DNA of 64,000 nt from Piliocolobus tephrosceles (Eukaryota; Chordata; Mammalia; Primates; Cercopithecidae): NCBI RefSeq assembly GCF_002776525.5, contig NC_045436.1:159631783-159695782 (forward strand), read 5' to 3'. Positions within the stretch are counted from its first letter, which is position 1. Every line of letters starts with the position of its first letter. The notes beneath the pieces are model-generated. The model had not been told where the DNA came from. It made no database searches and saw only the letters and a program-made list of their open reading frames with translations. Shown here one piece after another: positions 1 to 10,970 of the stretch. Position numbers and translations under genes: made by a program.

Positions 1-383
1 GGAATACTATGCAGCCATAAAAAAGGATGAGTTTGCGTCCTTTGTAGAGACATGGATGCAGCTGGAAACCATCATTCTTAGCAAATTATCACAAGAAGAG
101 AAAACCAAACACCGCATGTTCTCACTCATAGGTGGGAACTGAACAATGAGCTCACTTGGACTCGGGAAGGGGAACATCACACACTGGGGCCTATCATGGG
201 GAGGGGGGAGGGGGGAGGGATTGCATTGGGGAGTTATACCTGATATAAATGATGAATTTATGGGTGCTGACGAGTTGATGGGTGCAGCACACCAACATGG
301 CACATGTATACATATGTAACCTGCACGTTATGCACATGTACCCTAGAACTTAAAGTATAATAAAAAAAAAAAAAAAAAAAAAA
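1..383 (+). mobile_element. L1 (L1PA-type) 3' end, truncated by window edge
   Basis: Matches the last part of L1 ORF2 (the codons around 'GGAATACTATGCAGCCATAA'), the G-rich 3' UTR run near 200-220 and the terminal motif before an A-tail at 362-383. The 3' UTR wording resembles older L1PA subfamilies rather than human-specific L1HS. The 5' part lies outside the window. It abuts a THE1 LTR fragment, so it probably inserted into that LTR. Confidence 0.93.
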
Positions 384-655
384 GACATACCTGAGACTTT
401 ATAAATTTATAAAGAAATTTATAAAGGTAATTTATAAAGAAAAGAGGTTTAATGAACTCAGTTCCATGTGGCTGGGGAGGCCTCACAATCATGGCAGAAG
501 ATGAAGGAAGAGCAAAGGGATGTGTTACATGGTGGCAGGCAAAAGAACGTGTGCAGAGGAACTGCCCTTTATAAAACCATCAGATCTCATAGGACTTATT
601 CACTATCATGAGAACAGCATGGGAAAGACCCTCTTCTATGATTCAATTACCTTGT
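384..655 (-). mobile_element. THE1/MST-type MaLR LTR fragment
   Basis: Reverse complement of the THE1/MST LTR: it begins with the terminal 'GACATACCTGAGACT' segment and contains the 'GGCTGGGGAGGCCTCACAATC' region in diverged form and the 'AAACCATCAGATCTCAT' segment. It is cut short at its 5' side around 655 and is abutted by the L1 A-tail on the left. The ERVL-MaLR proviral interior is absent. Confidence 0.85.
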
Positions 656-677
656 ATTCCTTCAATTACCCTGCATT

Positions 678-726
678 GTTATGTTAGAGTGTATTCCTTC
701 TACTTATGTGAAAAGTTAACTGTAAC
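678..726 (+). mobile_element. Short fragment resembling the Tigger at 52319-54240
   Basis: About 49 bp closely resembles 53311-53360, which is inside the MER2/Tigger-type element further right in this window (shared 'GTATTCCTTCTAC' and 'AAAGTTAACTGTAA'). No termini are visible, so this is either a small internal piece of the same transposon family or a chance or templated copy. Confidence 0.45.
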
Positions 727-884
727 CCAGTTACACACCCATGTAAATCCTTGGTCTACATTACCCTTCATAATGGCCTTGTAGCATTTTCTAGTTATTA
801 CTACTATTTGTGAACACATCTATGCTCCTTAACTATTAATAGTATAAACAATTTGAGGGTAGGGCATACTATATTTTATTTTAT

Positions 885-1190
885 TTTTATTTTATTTATT
901 TATTTATTTTGAGACACAGTCTTGCTCTGTCGCCCAGGCTGGAGTGCAGTGGTGCGATCTAGGCTCACTGCAAGCTCCGCCTCCCAGGTTCACACCATTC
1001 TCCTGCCTCAGCCTCCCAAGTAGCTGGGACTAAAGGTGCCCGCCACCATGCCCGACTAAATTTTTATATTTTTAGTAGAGACGTGGTTTCACCATGTTAG
1101 CCAGGATGGTCTCAATCTCCTGACCTCATGATCTGCCCACCTCGGCCTCCCAAAGTGCTGAGATTACAGGCATGAACCACTGTGCCCGGC
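885..1190 (-). mobile_element. AluY-like element
   Basis: Full-length reverse-complement Alu with a T-rich tail at about 871-908. The 'GCAAGCTCCGCCTCCC' and 'CTCCTGACCTCATGATC' segments fit AluY/AluSc-like copies. Candidate target-site duplication: 'TATATTTTATTTT' at 870-882 and 1192-1204. Confidence 0.95.
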
Positions 1191-1223
1191 CTATATTTTA
1201 TTTTTTAACCCTTAGGGCCACAA

Positions 1224-1580
1224 TGTTGTAGTCTGAATGTTTGTGTCCCCGCCAAATCCATGCTTTGAAATCCTAATCCCCAAGGTATTGGGAGATGAGG
1301 CCTTTGGGGGGTGATTAGGTCACAAGGGTGAAACCCCCAGGAATGGGATTAGTGCCCTTATAAAAGAGGCCCCAGAGAGACTTCTCACTCCTTCCACCTT
1401 GTGAGGACACAGATAGAAGACGCCATCTGTGAACCAGGAAGTGAGCCCTCATCAGACACTGAATCTGCTGACATCTTGATCTTAGACTTTCCAGCCTCCA
1501 GAACTATAAGAAAGAGATTTTGGTTGTTTAGAAACACTCAGTTTATGTATTTTGTTATAACAGCCCCAACAGACTAAGAG
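1224..1580 (+). mobile_element. MLT1/MST-type MaLR solo LTR
   Basis: Complete-looking LTR starting with a TGTT..GTCTGAATG-type sequence, passing through 'TTAGTGCCCTTATAAAAGAG' and ending '..CAACAGACTAAGAG'. It belongs to the ERVL-MaLR family. No 5-bp target duplication is recognisable, as expected for an old copy. Confidence 0.85.
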
Positions 1581-1605
1581 AAGTCCTCAGGGTCTCCTAC
1601 TTTCT

Positions 1606-2409
1606 TTCTTTCTTTTTTTTTTTTTTTTTTTTAACCTTTATTTTACGTTCAAGGGTACTTATGTCGGTTTGTTTTATAAGTAAACTCATGTCACAGGGGT
1701 TTGTTATACCAATTATTTCATCTGCCAGGTACTAAGCCTAGTACCCAATAGTTACTTTCCCTGATCCTCTCCCTCCTCCCACCCTCCACCCTCCACCCTC
1801 AAAAAGACCCCAGTGTCTGTTGTTGCCTTCCTTGTGTCCATGAGTTCTCATCATTTAGCTCCCACCTATAAGTCATGCAGTATTTGGTTTTTTGTTCCTG
1901 TGCTAGTTTGCTAAGAAAAGTTGCCTCCAGTTCCATCCACTTTCCCACAAAAGACAGGACCTCATTCTTTTTATGGCTGCATCGTATTTCATGGTGTATA
2001 TGTACCACATTGGCTTTACCCAATCTGTAATTGATGAACATTTAGGTTGATTCCATGTCTTTGCTATTGTGAATAGTGCTACAATAATTTGTGCGCTTGT
2101 GTGTTTATGATATAATGATTTATTAATATATTTCTTTGGGTATATACCCAGCAATGGTATTGCTGGGTCGAATGGTAGTTCTGTCTTTAGCACTTTGAGA
2201 AATCGCTACACTGCTTTCCACAACGGCTGAACTAATTTACACTCCCACCGTGTGTAACTGTTCCCTTTCCTCCACAACGTTGCCAGCATCTGTTGTTTTT
2301 TGACTTTTTAGTAATAGCCACTCTGACTGGTATGAGATGGTAACTCCTTGTGGTTTTGATTTGCATTTCTCTGATCAGTAAAACTGAGCATTTTTTCATA
2401 TGTTCGTTG
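1606..2409 (-). mobile_element. 5'-truncated L1 (older L1P/L1M type)
   Basis: T-rich tail at 1606-1632, then 3' UTR and ORF2 3' end in reverse. The minus strand encodes recognisable ORF2 C-terminal sequence (a 'LPFDPAIPLLGIYPKK' segment near 2160). It is flanked by the 11-bp target duplication TCCTACTTTCT at 1595-1605 and 2410-2420. The left copy lies just after the end of the MLT1-type LTR. Confidence 0.92.
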
Positions 2410-2420
2410 TCCTACTTTCT

Positions 2421-3329
2421 AAGATCACACTCATTACATTACATAAGTACTTGGGTGAATGGACTCATTTGTGACAATTCACTTATTCATATTACTCTAG
2501 GAATGCATGGGGGATTCTGGGGCCCACCAGAGCCCTGGACCTCTTCTGTTCCTTGCAGTGTCCTTACAGTGGCTCTGACAGCTGGGACCACAGTGGGGCT
2601 CCATCCGCATTAGTAACTCTTTGGGGAATCTGACATGGTTCTTTCTGGAGAAGCTTTCAAAAAAAATACACAGTAATCACCTCACTTCCCACTGAAATGC
2701 AGCCAGCTCTCTGGCGAAGATGACAGCTCTTGGATAATACCATGAAACCTTTCAAAACGTCTAACACTGGAGGAGAGAGTAAAGGAAAAAGGAGTCTGTC
2801 ATCAGCTACTGGTGGTTGTACTTGCTTTTTTGTTACTCTTCACTATCTTCCAACCACTGGGAGTGTCTTCTAGGCACCACAGGGTGCACGCTGCATGGGT
2901 CCGTGGTGGGCGTTGGCGCGCCAATTAGCAGCCGGGTTTCAGGGATGGCTGGAAAGCTCCCCTGTTGCTCCACCCTGCAGGCTGCACGTGAGGCCCAACC
3001 GCAAGACAAGAACCTTGGCTTCCAAAACCCGATCCTCCAAAATGTGGGCTTATATAACTTATTTGTTTATTTTTAAGCCAGCTCTATCCAAGTGGAGAAC
3101 ATTTAAGACTCCCTTTTAGAAAAAATTTGGAACCCAACATTGTTATTAACTAAATCAGCAAGCAACGGTTTTGTAAAAATTCCAAACGGCACAGTTCTGT
3201 GGACTCTGAGCATCCTGTTCTCGGTGGAATTACGTCGCATGGTGGGTTCTTGAAATTGTTCCTGGGACACCCTCACTCCCCTCCTCTGCCCCATGCACTC
3301 TGGCCTGAGTCTGAGGGGCTCTGGGACTT
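2421..3329. other. Unassigned sequence
   Basis: I recognise no gene or repeat here. A slightly CpG-richer patch around 2890-3010 includes a GGCGCGCC site at 2915-2922, but it is too small for a CpG island. Open frames here are short and start and stop without splice context. Confidence 0.5.
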
Positions 3330-3330
3330 C

Positions 3331-3597
3331 TTTTTCTTTTTGATACAGGGTCTTGCTCTGTCACCCAGGCTGAAGTGCATTGGTGTGATCTCAGCCCACT
3401 GCAACCTCTGCCTCCTGGGCTCAAGCAGTCCTCCCACCTCAGCCTCCCACGAAACTGGACCACAGGCGTGCACCACCACACCTGGCTAATTAAATTTTTT
3501 TTTTTTGTACAGACAGGGACTCGCTACTGGTTTTAAGCGATTCACCTCGGCCTCCCAAAGTGCTGGGATTACAGGTGTGAGCCACCGTGCCTGGCCT
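3331..3597 (-). mobile_element. AluJ-like element with internal deletion
   Basis: Reverse-complement Alu ('GTCTTGCTCTGTCACCCAGG' through 'GTGCTGGGATTACAGG'). The right side has lost part of the segment between the A-rich linker (about 3496-3506) and 'CACCTCGGCC'. The divergence and wording fit an old AluJ. Confidence 0.9.
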
Positions 3598-3839
3598 GAG
3601 CCTGGGACTTCTGTGGCACTGGAGCCCCCTCCACTTGATAAGGGGCCATGGAGTCCCTGTTCTATAACTGAGTCCAGTGGTCCTCCAGCTAGTTTGGTTG
3701 CTGGGGCTTCTGGAAGACACGCTGCTCTTCAGAGCATGGTAAAACAGAAAACATAAGATATATCTTTGGGTCAGATCAGATGCCACTTTATATTAGATTC
3801 TAGACATGGGAGGACCATGTGCCAATGGTCTGATAAAAA

Positions 3840-4235
3840 TGTCTTCAGAGATGTTCACTGCTGTATTATTTCTACCTGGAAAAACACTGAAAACAATCTA
3901 AATGTTCAGCAAGAGTAGCTAATAAATTGTGGCCATTTTCAATCTATCCATCGAAGTCATAAAGATTCTTTGCAGAGTCTTTAATGATGTGAGGGAAGTG
4001 TTTATGATTCGTTAGGTTTAAAAAAAAAGCAGAACATGAAATCACATATGACGTATGAGGGTGTTTATTACATGTACAGAGACTCTTAGAAAATATACCA
4101 CAATTTTAGGAGAGGTTATATCCCTGCATGATGGCATTATGGGTTGTTTTTATTGCTTTCTTTTTGCTTTTCAGCATTTTCAACTTTTCTAAAATAAGTA
4201 TATATTACCCTGATCATCAGAAAACAAAATAATTA
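3840..4235 (+). mobile_element. L1ME/L1M-type 3' end
   Basis: Diverged match to the 3' terminal region of ancient L1M elements: 'AAAACACTGAAAACAATCTAAATG', the tract around 'CAGAACATGAAATCACATATG', and an A-rich end at 4221-4235. It contains no coding potential. Confidence 0.7.
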
Positions 4236-4279
4236 GAAGGTAGCTGACTTTCTTAGTGGTGATGGATTTGGGTTCACAT

Positions 4280-4318
4280 TTTTTATCTTTCTTTCTTTCT
4301 CTCTCTCTTTCTTTTTTT
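4280..4318. repeat. (TTTC)n/(TC)n microsatellite
   Basis: Interrupted TTTC and TC units directly at the T-tail of the next Alu, from which it probably grew. Confidence 0.9.
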
Positions 4319-4587
4319 ATTGAGACAGGGTCTCACCTTTGTTGCACAGGCTGGACGGCAGTGGAGCAATCTCGGCTCACTGCAACCTCCACCTCAGCCT
4401 CCCAAATAGCTGAGACTACAGGTGCACACCACTAGGCCTGGCTTTTTTTTTTTTTTTTTTTTTTTTAGTAGAGTTGGGGTTTCACCATGTTGCTCAGACT
4501 TATCTTGAACTACTGACCTCAAGTGATCTGCCCTCCTTGGCCTCCCAATGTGCTGGGATTACAGGCATGAACCACTGCACCCAGCCC
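4319..4587 (-). mobile_element. Alu element (AluJ/S)
   Basis: Reverse-complement Alu from 'GAGACAGGGTCTCACC' to 'CACTGCACCCAGCC'. The middle A-rich linker has expanded to an uninterrupted T run at about 4443-4466. Confidence 0.93.
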
Positions 4588-5475
4588 ACATTTTCTTTAG
4601 ATACCATTTTCCTTGGTCCTCACTGCTCTTCACCCTTTCATGGCTCCTCCAGTGAAGAGTTGGAGGGAAAGGCTTGAATTTAAGATAAGGAGGATGAGAT
4701 GCTTTCCTATGCACAGAGTCACGGTAACTCTCCCTGGGACCTGGAGGCTTATGGGTATCTAGGAGCGGCACACACCTGGTCCAGATTCCTATGTGTAAAC
4801 TCAGAGTCACAAATCTAAGAAGGAAAGAAACCAGGCTCATGGCAACTTTACATTTACAGAATCATCCCATCTTCAGACAAGAAGGGGTTCTAGCAGGACA
4901 CTCCTTCCCTCACCCTATGACCGCAGCTTCTGCACTCCTAAAATAATGTTGACTGAAGTGCAGATAGACATCTCTTCAAGGTCTGGCAAAGCAGCCTGGT
5001 TCAAGCAAGGCAACTGGGCTGCACACGCTGAGCTCTGAAGGTGGTCCAGCCAAGACAGGCCTGGCTTACGCCTTGGGCCAGCCCATTCCTTCAGTCCTTG
5101 TGGGTTTCCTCCATGTGTTAAATGAATGTAATGTGACTCGAAGCTTCTCTTGGAGCTATGTCCCATGACCTCATCTACCACTGCCTATACACGTGGGGAA
5201 GTGCCTGCCTCCAAGCACTGAAACATAGTGTTGAACGGGGATGTTAGCTGGGCATGAGAAACAAGGCTTTTCTTAAGAGTGTTTATAGGAGGCGAGCAGT
5301 CTTAGTTAGCAAGAATGGTGATAATTCAATTCAATTACATCCAGCAACTGTTTATTGAGTGATTAGTTACATTCTGAGCAAGGCATTCAGGAATCCCCCC
5401 AAATTCCTTAGAGCATGCTTCAGTTTCCCCCATTAGTATCCCATCAGCTTCCTTACTTTAAGGCTTGGATTCTTA
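4588..5475. other. Unassigned sequence
   Basis: No gene, splice-bounded exon or repeat family that I can name. The stretch at 5335-5395 ('TTTATTGAGTGATTAG') faintly recalls a MIR/L2 fragment but is too short to call. Confidence 0.5.
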
Positions 5476-5660
5476 TGTGGTGTTGTGAAACTAGCACTGG
5501 TTTTCAATTCAGTGGGTCTGGTTGAAAAATCCCATCTCTGCTCTACCACTCAGAAGCAAGTTGTGTAGTCTCCGTAAGTCCCATCTTCCCTGCCTTTGAA
5601 ATAGGAATAATAGGGCCAACTTCAGGGGGTTATTCCTGAGTACAGTCGCTGGATTGAGCA
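5476..5660 (+). mobile_element. MIR SINE
   Basis: Diverged MIR core: 'CCCATCTCTGCTCTACCACT', then the 'AGTTGTGTAGTCTCCGTAAG' segment and an AATAGGAATAATAG stretch. It is directly followed by MER53. Confidence 0.65.
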
Positions 5661-5670
5661 AAGAAAAGTA

Positions 5671-5846
5671 CAGATACCCAGTTAAACCAAAACGTTAGAT
5701 AAACAAATTTTTCTTTTTTTTTCTTTTTTTTTCAGTTTAAGTATGTCCCATGTAGTGTTAAGGACATTCCTATACTAAAAAATTATTTATCGTTTATCTA
5801 ACGTTCCAGTTTAACTGGGTGTCCTGCATTTTATCTGACAACCCTA
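5671..5846. mobile_element. MER53 palindromic DNA transposon
   Basis: An inverted repeat in which 'CCCAGTTAAACC..ACGTTAGATAAAC' on the left (5677-5704) mirrors 'GTTTATCTAACGTTCCAGTTTAACTGGG' on the right. The 'AAGTATGTCCCATG' centre and the 'ATCTGACAACCCTA' terminus fit MER53, a non-autonomous hAT-type element. A T-rich insertion interrupts the left half (5710-5734). Confidence 0.8.
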
Positions 5847-7078
5847 TTTTTGAGGCTAAAATGAAGAGATTTACACAAAAGCCCTGCCCAGGGGCTCAAT
5901 GATTTCACTTTTTTCTGCACCTTTCTCAGGGTGGATCCCACAAGGTGCTTAACACCTTGCACCTTGCATTTCAGAGGGAATGAAGACTGTGAGCGGGTGG
6001 GTGGAGGGACGGTCAGGATGCTCAGTTAGGGAGTGCATTTACCCAAGAACGGTAAGAGAGTACAAAACACAGCGCTGGCACGCTGCTGAACCTCTGCCTC
6101 ATGGACACCTTCAAAGACCGTAGAGAATAGAGTCCTTTGGTGTCGTGTGCTTGAACATGCTGTTTACTGCACGTGGGTCTGTCAGTGCGAGTGACACAAC
6201 AGGGCCAGAAGGAGCCCTAATGGGGACACCAACCCCAGGGAAACCCCATCTAGGCATGATCATTCCACTGGCTTCAGAGGCCACTGTGGTGCACATTTGA
6301 CACGGGGACTTTCCTGGAGGTGATTTTTACACAAAAGGGGTAAAGGTAACTGGGTGCCCCAGAAACCTCCCTACAATTTGCAGGAAACCTGGGGTATGAT
6401 GCTGGTCTGTGCTTCCTGCTCCTTTCTTTGTTTTTTCTGCTCCCTCTTTGTGGCTTCTCTCTGCTGCCTCCCCCAGACTCAAATCCCCCCCAGCTTAAGC
6501 TCCCCCAGCTTGTAGGGTGGAGATGGGCATGTGGCAGGTCTGCTCTCCCGAGTCACGCGCATCACAAGCCGCCCAGGAGCCCTCAGAACCTCAGGGTATG
6601 ATTTCCCTCCTCTGAGTATCTGAATTCCAGGCGGGGAGTTCAGCTGTTGTCGGCTTCAGGAAATGTTTCCACCAGGACTGAAAACTGGGGCCAAGAAAGC
6701 GTGACTCTGTAGAAGACATTCTCTTCCACTATTCAAATGTACTTTCCCTTTAGTTCAGGCATTAGAAAATGGTGCCTTTACTCAGAGTCATAGAGGAAAG
6801 TTTTGGATTTCATTACAATGAGAAAACACATGAAGAGGGGCCATCATAGGCTGCATTTGCAAATCTCTGCCATGTCTTTTTCTCATACCCCTTTCCCTTC
6901 TCTTATTTACTAGCTTTCTTTAAGTGAATTCATTTTCTATAATTTTTTAAGAAAAATTTATTTTAAGCGGCAATATTTATGAAATCTATGGTTTGATGTG
7001 ATCATATATGTCTACATATATGTGTATATATACATTTCTCCCCCAATATATGAATATTAATATATGCTCTGCAAATTT
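5847..7078. other. Unassigned sequence with AT-rich patch
   Basis: No gene or interspersed repeat recognised. 6935-7075 is AT-rich with a short alternating TA/TG run at 7000-7032. Confidence 0.5.
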
Positions 7079-7093
7079 AAAAATGCTCATCTG

Positions 7094-7397
7094 GGCCAGG
7101 CACAGTGACTCACGTCTGTAATCCTAGCATTCTGGGAGGCCAAGGTGGGCGGATCACCTGAAGTCAGGAGTTTGAGACCAGCCTTGCCAACATAGTGAAA
7201 CCCAATCTCTACTAAAAATACAAAAATTAGCCAGGTGTAATGGTTTGCGCCTGTAGTCTCAGCTACTCGGGAGGCTGAGGCAGGAGAATCACTTGAACCT
7301 GGGAGGCAGAGGTTGGCGTGCGGTGAGATTGTACCACTGCGCTCCAGCCTGGGCGACAGAGCGAGATTCCATCTCAAATAAATAAATAAGTAAAGAT
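7094..7397 (+). mobile_element. AluS element with target-site duplication
   Basis: Full-length Alu from 'GGCCAGGCACAGTGACTC' to a patterned tail of AAAT units. Flanked by a perfect 15-bp duplication, AAAAATGCTCATCTG, at 7079-7093 and 7398-7412. Confidence 0.97.
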
Positions 7398-7559
7398 AAA
7401 AATGCTCATCTGTGTATCACTTAAAACTATCTCTCCGAAACACAGCTCTACTGCATAAAGTTATTTGAAGCTGGGGATTCCTGCCTTATCATTCAGTTAA
7501 CAGTAGCCAGAGCTGGGTGATAAATTTACCGTGTCAGTCACCAGAGGAAGTCCTCCCCG

Positions 7560-7702
7560 AAGCTCTAGAAATAAGGTATTTGCATTGGCCCCATTTTAGA
7601 GATAAGGAAGCAGACTTAGGTAAAGGTCATCTCACTAGTAAGTGAAAGTCAGATTCAAACCCAAGCTGTCTGAGTTCAGAGTCCACGCAATCATCATTCT
7701 CT
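7560..7702 (-). mobile_element. MIR SINE
   Basis: Reverse MIR: 'CCCCATTTTAGAGATAAGGA', 'GGTCATCTCACTAGTAAGTG' and 'GATTCAAACCCAAGCTGTCTG' in order. Confidence 0.85.
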
Positions 7703-7879
7703 CTCACCTCTTGGGAAAAACCACAGGTGTTGATATCACGGCTTGCCAAGGAAAAAGCAAGCAACGGTGCTGTTGAAGAATGAATTCATTCAGTACTAAA
7801 TGGTAAATGCGTCCTTCCTGTAACTTCTAATGCATTGCTTGCAGCTACCAGCTTGCAGAGGAGTTGGATTCCAAAAGCT

Positions 7880-8110
7880 CATTTAAAAGCAATTTCCCAG
7901 TCTCCTTCCTCAGTGCTTCCCTATGGTACTTTGTACACACCTCTCCTATTGCGCTTATCACGTTGTCTCTTAGTTACTCACACATCTCCCTCCTTCACAG
8001 GGCTCCAGCTGCCCAAGGGCAGGGACCTTGCTTTATTTATTTTAATGTCCTCAGCACCTAGTCCAGTGCCCAGCCCGTGGAGATACAGAGTATACACATG
8101 TTGTATTAAA
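7880..8110 (+). mobile_element. L2 LINE 3' end
   Basis: Diverged L2 3' region: 'GGGCAGGGACCTTGCTTTATTT', 'CAGCACCTAGTCCAGTGCCC'. A long open frame crossing it (7835-8269, plus) has no known domain and is treated as chance. Confidence 0.8.
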
Positions 8111-8427
8111 TTACAAGTCATTTGTTTGGAACTCAGCACGCATTTCCCCAAAGAAATGCATTACAAATGGGAGTGGAAGCGTTATGTTTCCAGCCAGCCC
8201 ACAAAAGTTTATTTAACCCATCTTGTAGCCTACCAAGTTATCTGGAGTCGTGGGTGGGACGAAAGATAGCAATCTTCCCCACCTTCTGGGTGTAAGGTTA
8301 GACGTAAATGAAATTTCACATAGGTCAGTGTTTGTTTTCAACTTCCTCCAAATTGCCCTTTTTTTTTCTGTATCTTCCACCTATGGGCATTTCTTGTCTC
8401 CAAGGTTCCTACTCAAAACCTACCGCA

Positions 8428-8718
8428 GGCCAGGTGCAGTGGCTCATGCCTGTAATCCCAGTACTTTGGGAGGCCGAGGGGGGCATATCACTTGAGGTCA
8501 GGAGTTTGAGACCAGCCTGGCCAACATGATGAAATTCCATCTCCACTAAAAATACAAAAATTAGCCGGGCATGGTGGCACATGCCTATAGTCCCAGCCAC
8601 TTGGGAGGCTGAGGCAGGAGAATTGCTCGAACCTGTGAGATGGAGGTTGCAGTGAGCTGAGATCGTACCACTGCACTCCAGCCTGGGCAACAGAGGAAGA
8701 CTCTGTCAAAAAAACAAA
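8428..8718 (+). mobile_element. AluS element
   Basis: Full-length Alu, 'GGCCAGGTGCAGTGGCTCATG' to 'GGAAGACTCTGTC'. Its tail has evolved into the purine microsatellite that follows. Flanks 'AAACCTACCGCA' and 'AAACCCTACTGTA' (after 8846) are a likely diverged target duplication. Confidence 0.95.
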
Positions 8719-8798
8719 AGAAAATAAAAGAAAGAAGGAAGGAAGGAAGGGGCAAGGAAGGAAAGAAGGAAGAAAAGAAAGAAGGAAGGAAGGAAGGA

Positions 8799-8846
<48 letters not shown>
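8719..8846. repeat. (GAAA)n/(GGAA)n microsatellite from an Alu tail
   Basis: About 128 bp of almost pure purine with GGAA and GAAA units; the last 55 bp or so is nearly perfect GAAA. Such tracts are typically length-variable. Confidence 0.97.
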
Positions 8847-8847
<1 letters not shown>

Positions 8848-9059
8848 CCCAACAAACCCTACTGTAGTCCCTTACCGCAATTCTTTCTCCAAATAACCTA
8901 CTTGTCCTGCTCACTCATCAAAATTCCTATTTTCTGAGTGTGGCTGAGCTCAGTTGATTTTCAGTAGGAAAACAATGTGACAGTTAATTCTTGCTAACCT
9001 GTGAATGACTGTCCCTAATATCCCTTCACTTGCTCCCACCTCCAAAGCCAGACATATGA

Positions 9060-9215
9060 CTCTGTGTAGCACAGTGGTTAGGATTGTGGGATTGAAAGAC
9101 AGAACTGGATTTGAATCCCAGTTCTACATATTAAGTTATGTAGTCTAGGCAGAGTAATGGGACTTCTCTCCCTCAGTTTTCTCATCTGTAAAATGGAAAT
9201 CATTGTAATTATCGA
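9060..9215 (+). mobile_element. MIR SINE
   Basis: Good MIR match: 'GCACAGTGGTTAGGATTGTGG', 'GATTTGAATCCCAGTTCTAC', 'CTCAGTTTTCTCATCTGTAA'. Confidence 0.92.
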
Positions 9216-9229
9216 GAGAGCTCATGCTT

Positions 9230-9372
9230 TTATAACACTTCTCAGAGTTATACCATCTATAAGGCACAGTTCTAAGGACTTTAAATGTATTAGTCCAGTT
9301 TGTCTTCACAGCAACCCCATGAGGTAGATATTAATTATTATAAAGGAGAGTGACATTCCAAAAGAGATTTCT
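9230..9372 (-). mobile_element. MIR SINE
   Basis: Reverse MIR in opposite orientation to its neighbour: 'GGCACAGTTCTAAGGACTTT', 'CACAGCAACCCCATGAGGTAG'. Confidence 0.85.
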
Positions 9373-10412
9373 AATGGTAAGTTAAAATTAATTATGATTT
9401 ATTCCCTGCTTTCCTTATTCCAAAAAGGCTTTTGAGGAAAGAATGTTACATTGCTAAAATTTCTGGCAGTGTGAATAGGAAAGGACAGTCACTCCCAGGC
9501 GGAGACTTTACAGGGCAAAGACAGAGGGGATTGCTGCTAGATCACCCGTGGCAGAAAATTTATCCTGAGAGTCTATTCCCTTACGCTGTTCCTGTTTCCA
9601 CAGCTTTTCCCCTTCCTCTGCCCCTGAATGTGTGGAATCTGCAAGTGGTCCAATTTTTTTTTTCTATCCCTTTCTTTCTTTTTTAATTTTTTTCACACTG
9701 CCCACGGCAGCTGCAGAGTGGTGGGGGCCAGGCGGATGGTGGCAGCTGTTTGTATGTATGAGACCTCTGTAGCCTTTCTTTGTGAGTCAGGGGCTGTCTG
9801 TATATATCATGAGCTACCACCTGGCAAGACATTTAGTTCCATCCATGTTGTTGAAATGTTTCCTGGATGATATCATCAATGCACAAGGATGGAAGGAGCT
9901 TTATGATGTGGATTTCCAGCCTTCGCTGCCCCCCGGCCTTACACTGAAACAGTCTGTGGCGATTTTAACCTCCAGCTTAGCAGGCAGCCTTGGATTTTCC
10001 TTTCCAGTATTTCCCACTTACCGGATCCAGAGACCTAAAGCCCATGCGTATACATCAGAACAGACCTAACAGTGTAGTCGTGCAAAACCCCCAGCCTGCC
10101 GATGACAGGGGCAGGTGGCAGGTCCACTCCTCAGCCCCCTTTGGCTGTGGCGGCCTTGTGATGAAGTCACTGCACTTCTCTGGGCCTCGGTTACCTCTTC
10201 TGTCACACAGCGGCTGGCTGCACTATCTCTACTCCCTCTGAGCTTTAGGAATCTTGGATGCTCTAATAAAGGACCTGGACAGATGACAGTTGATCCTGAT
10301 GTCACCCATGAGTAGAAGGTCCTTTGTGACTATTGTAAGCCTGTTCAAATGTATCCTCTTCCTTAAAACTGAGAATTATTCCCTTATGCTAACTATGCAT
10401 TTTTTGTTTTAA
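9373..10412. other. Unassigned, moderately GC-rich sequence
   Basis: No repeat recognised. The 9690-10075 section lacks obvious transposon motifs and has several short open plus-strand frames, but no splice-bounded exon or protein family. A weak MIR-like phrase occurs at about 10160-10205. Confidence 0.4.
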
Positions 10413-10414
10413 TT

Positions 10415-10562
10415 TGAAATTTGTGTCACTCTGTCACCCAGGCTTGAGTGCACAATCACAGCTCCCTGCAACCTCTAACTCTTGGGGCTCAGAAGATCCC
10501 TCTGTCTCAGCCTCTCAAGTAGCTGGAACTATAGGAACATGCTACCATGCTCAACTAATTTG
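10415..10562 (-). mobile_element. Alu left-monomer-like fragment (FLAM/AluJ)
   Basis: One Alu monomer in reverse: 'CACTCTGTCACCCAGGCTTG' to 'ACCATGCTCAACTAATTTGAG'. There is no second monomer, and divergence is high. Confidence 0.85.
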
Positions 10563-10970
10563 AGACTTTTTTATTGTGCAGGACTTCTGAACATATAGAT
10601 AAAATTCTACTCCATATTCCCATTACACTGATACCTTGTATACTGTACAGTGACATGTCTGTGTTTTAACCTAGGCGATTAGTTTTCAAGGACTTAGTGG
10701 CAGTGATATTCTATTTTATATGACATCTATATTTAAGAAATATTTCATGTGACCCTCAAAACAAAAAAGGGGAGGGAAATTATATTCATTTTTACAAGTG
10801 ATGAGATTAAGGATGAATGAGTCTAAATATCTTCAACAATATGTCATTACTAAATGGAAGAGGCACACCGCGAACGCAGATCCTTTGACTCCAAGTCTAA
10901 TGCTCAAGCCACAAGATCACGTATTAATATAAACCACCACCACCACCCAAAACAACAGCCACCCCTAGTT

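Noticed and set aside
2890..3010. Possible CpG-island promoter around GGCGCGCC
   Set aside because: The CpG-rich patch is far too short and is surrounded by ordinary CpG-poor sequence.
7087..7377. Alu-spanning open frames here and at 8409-8709, 47103-47387, 61520-61757 and others
   Set aside because: Antisense Alu reading frames recur with the same wording at every Alu copy and are not genes.
7835..8269. 144-codon plus-strand open frame
   Set aside because: Overlaps an L2 fossil and has no family resemblance or conserved start context.
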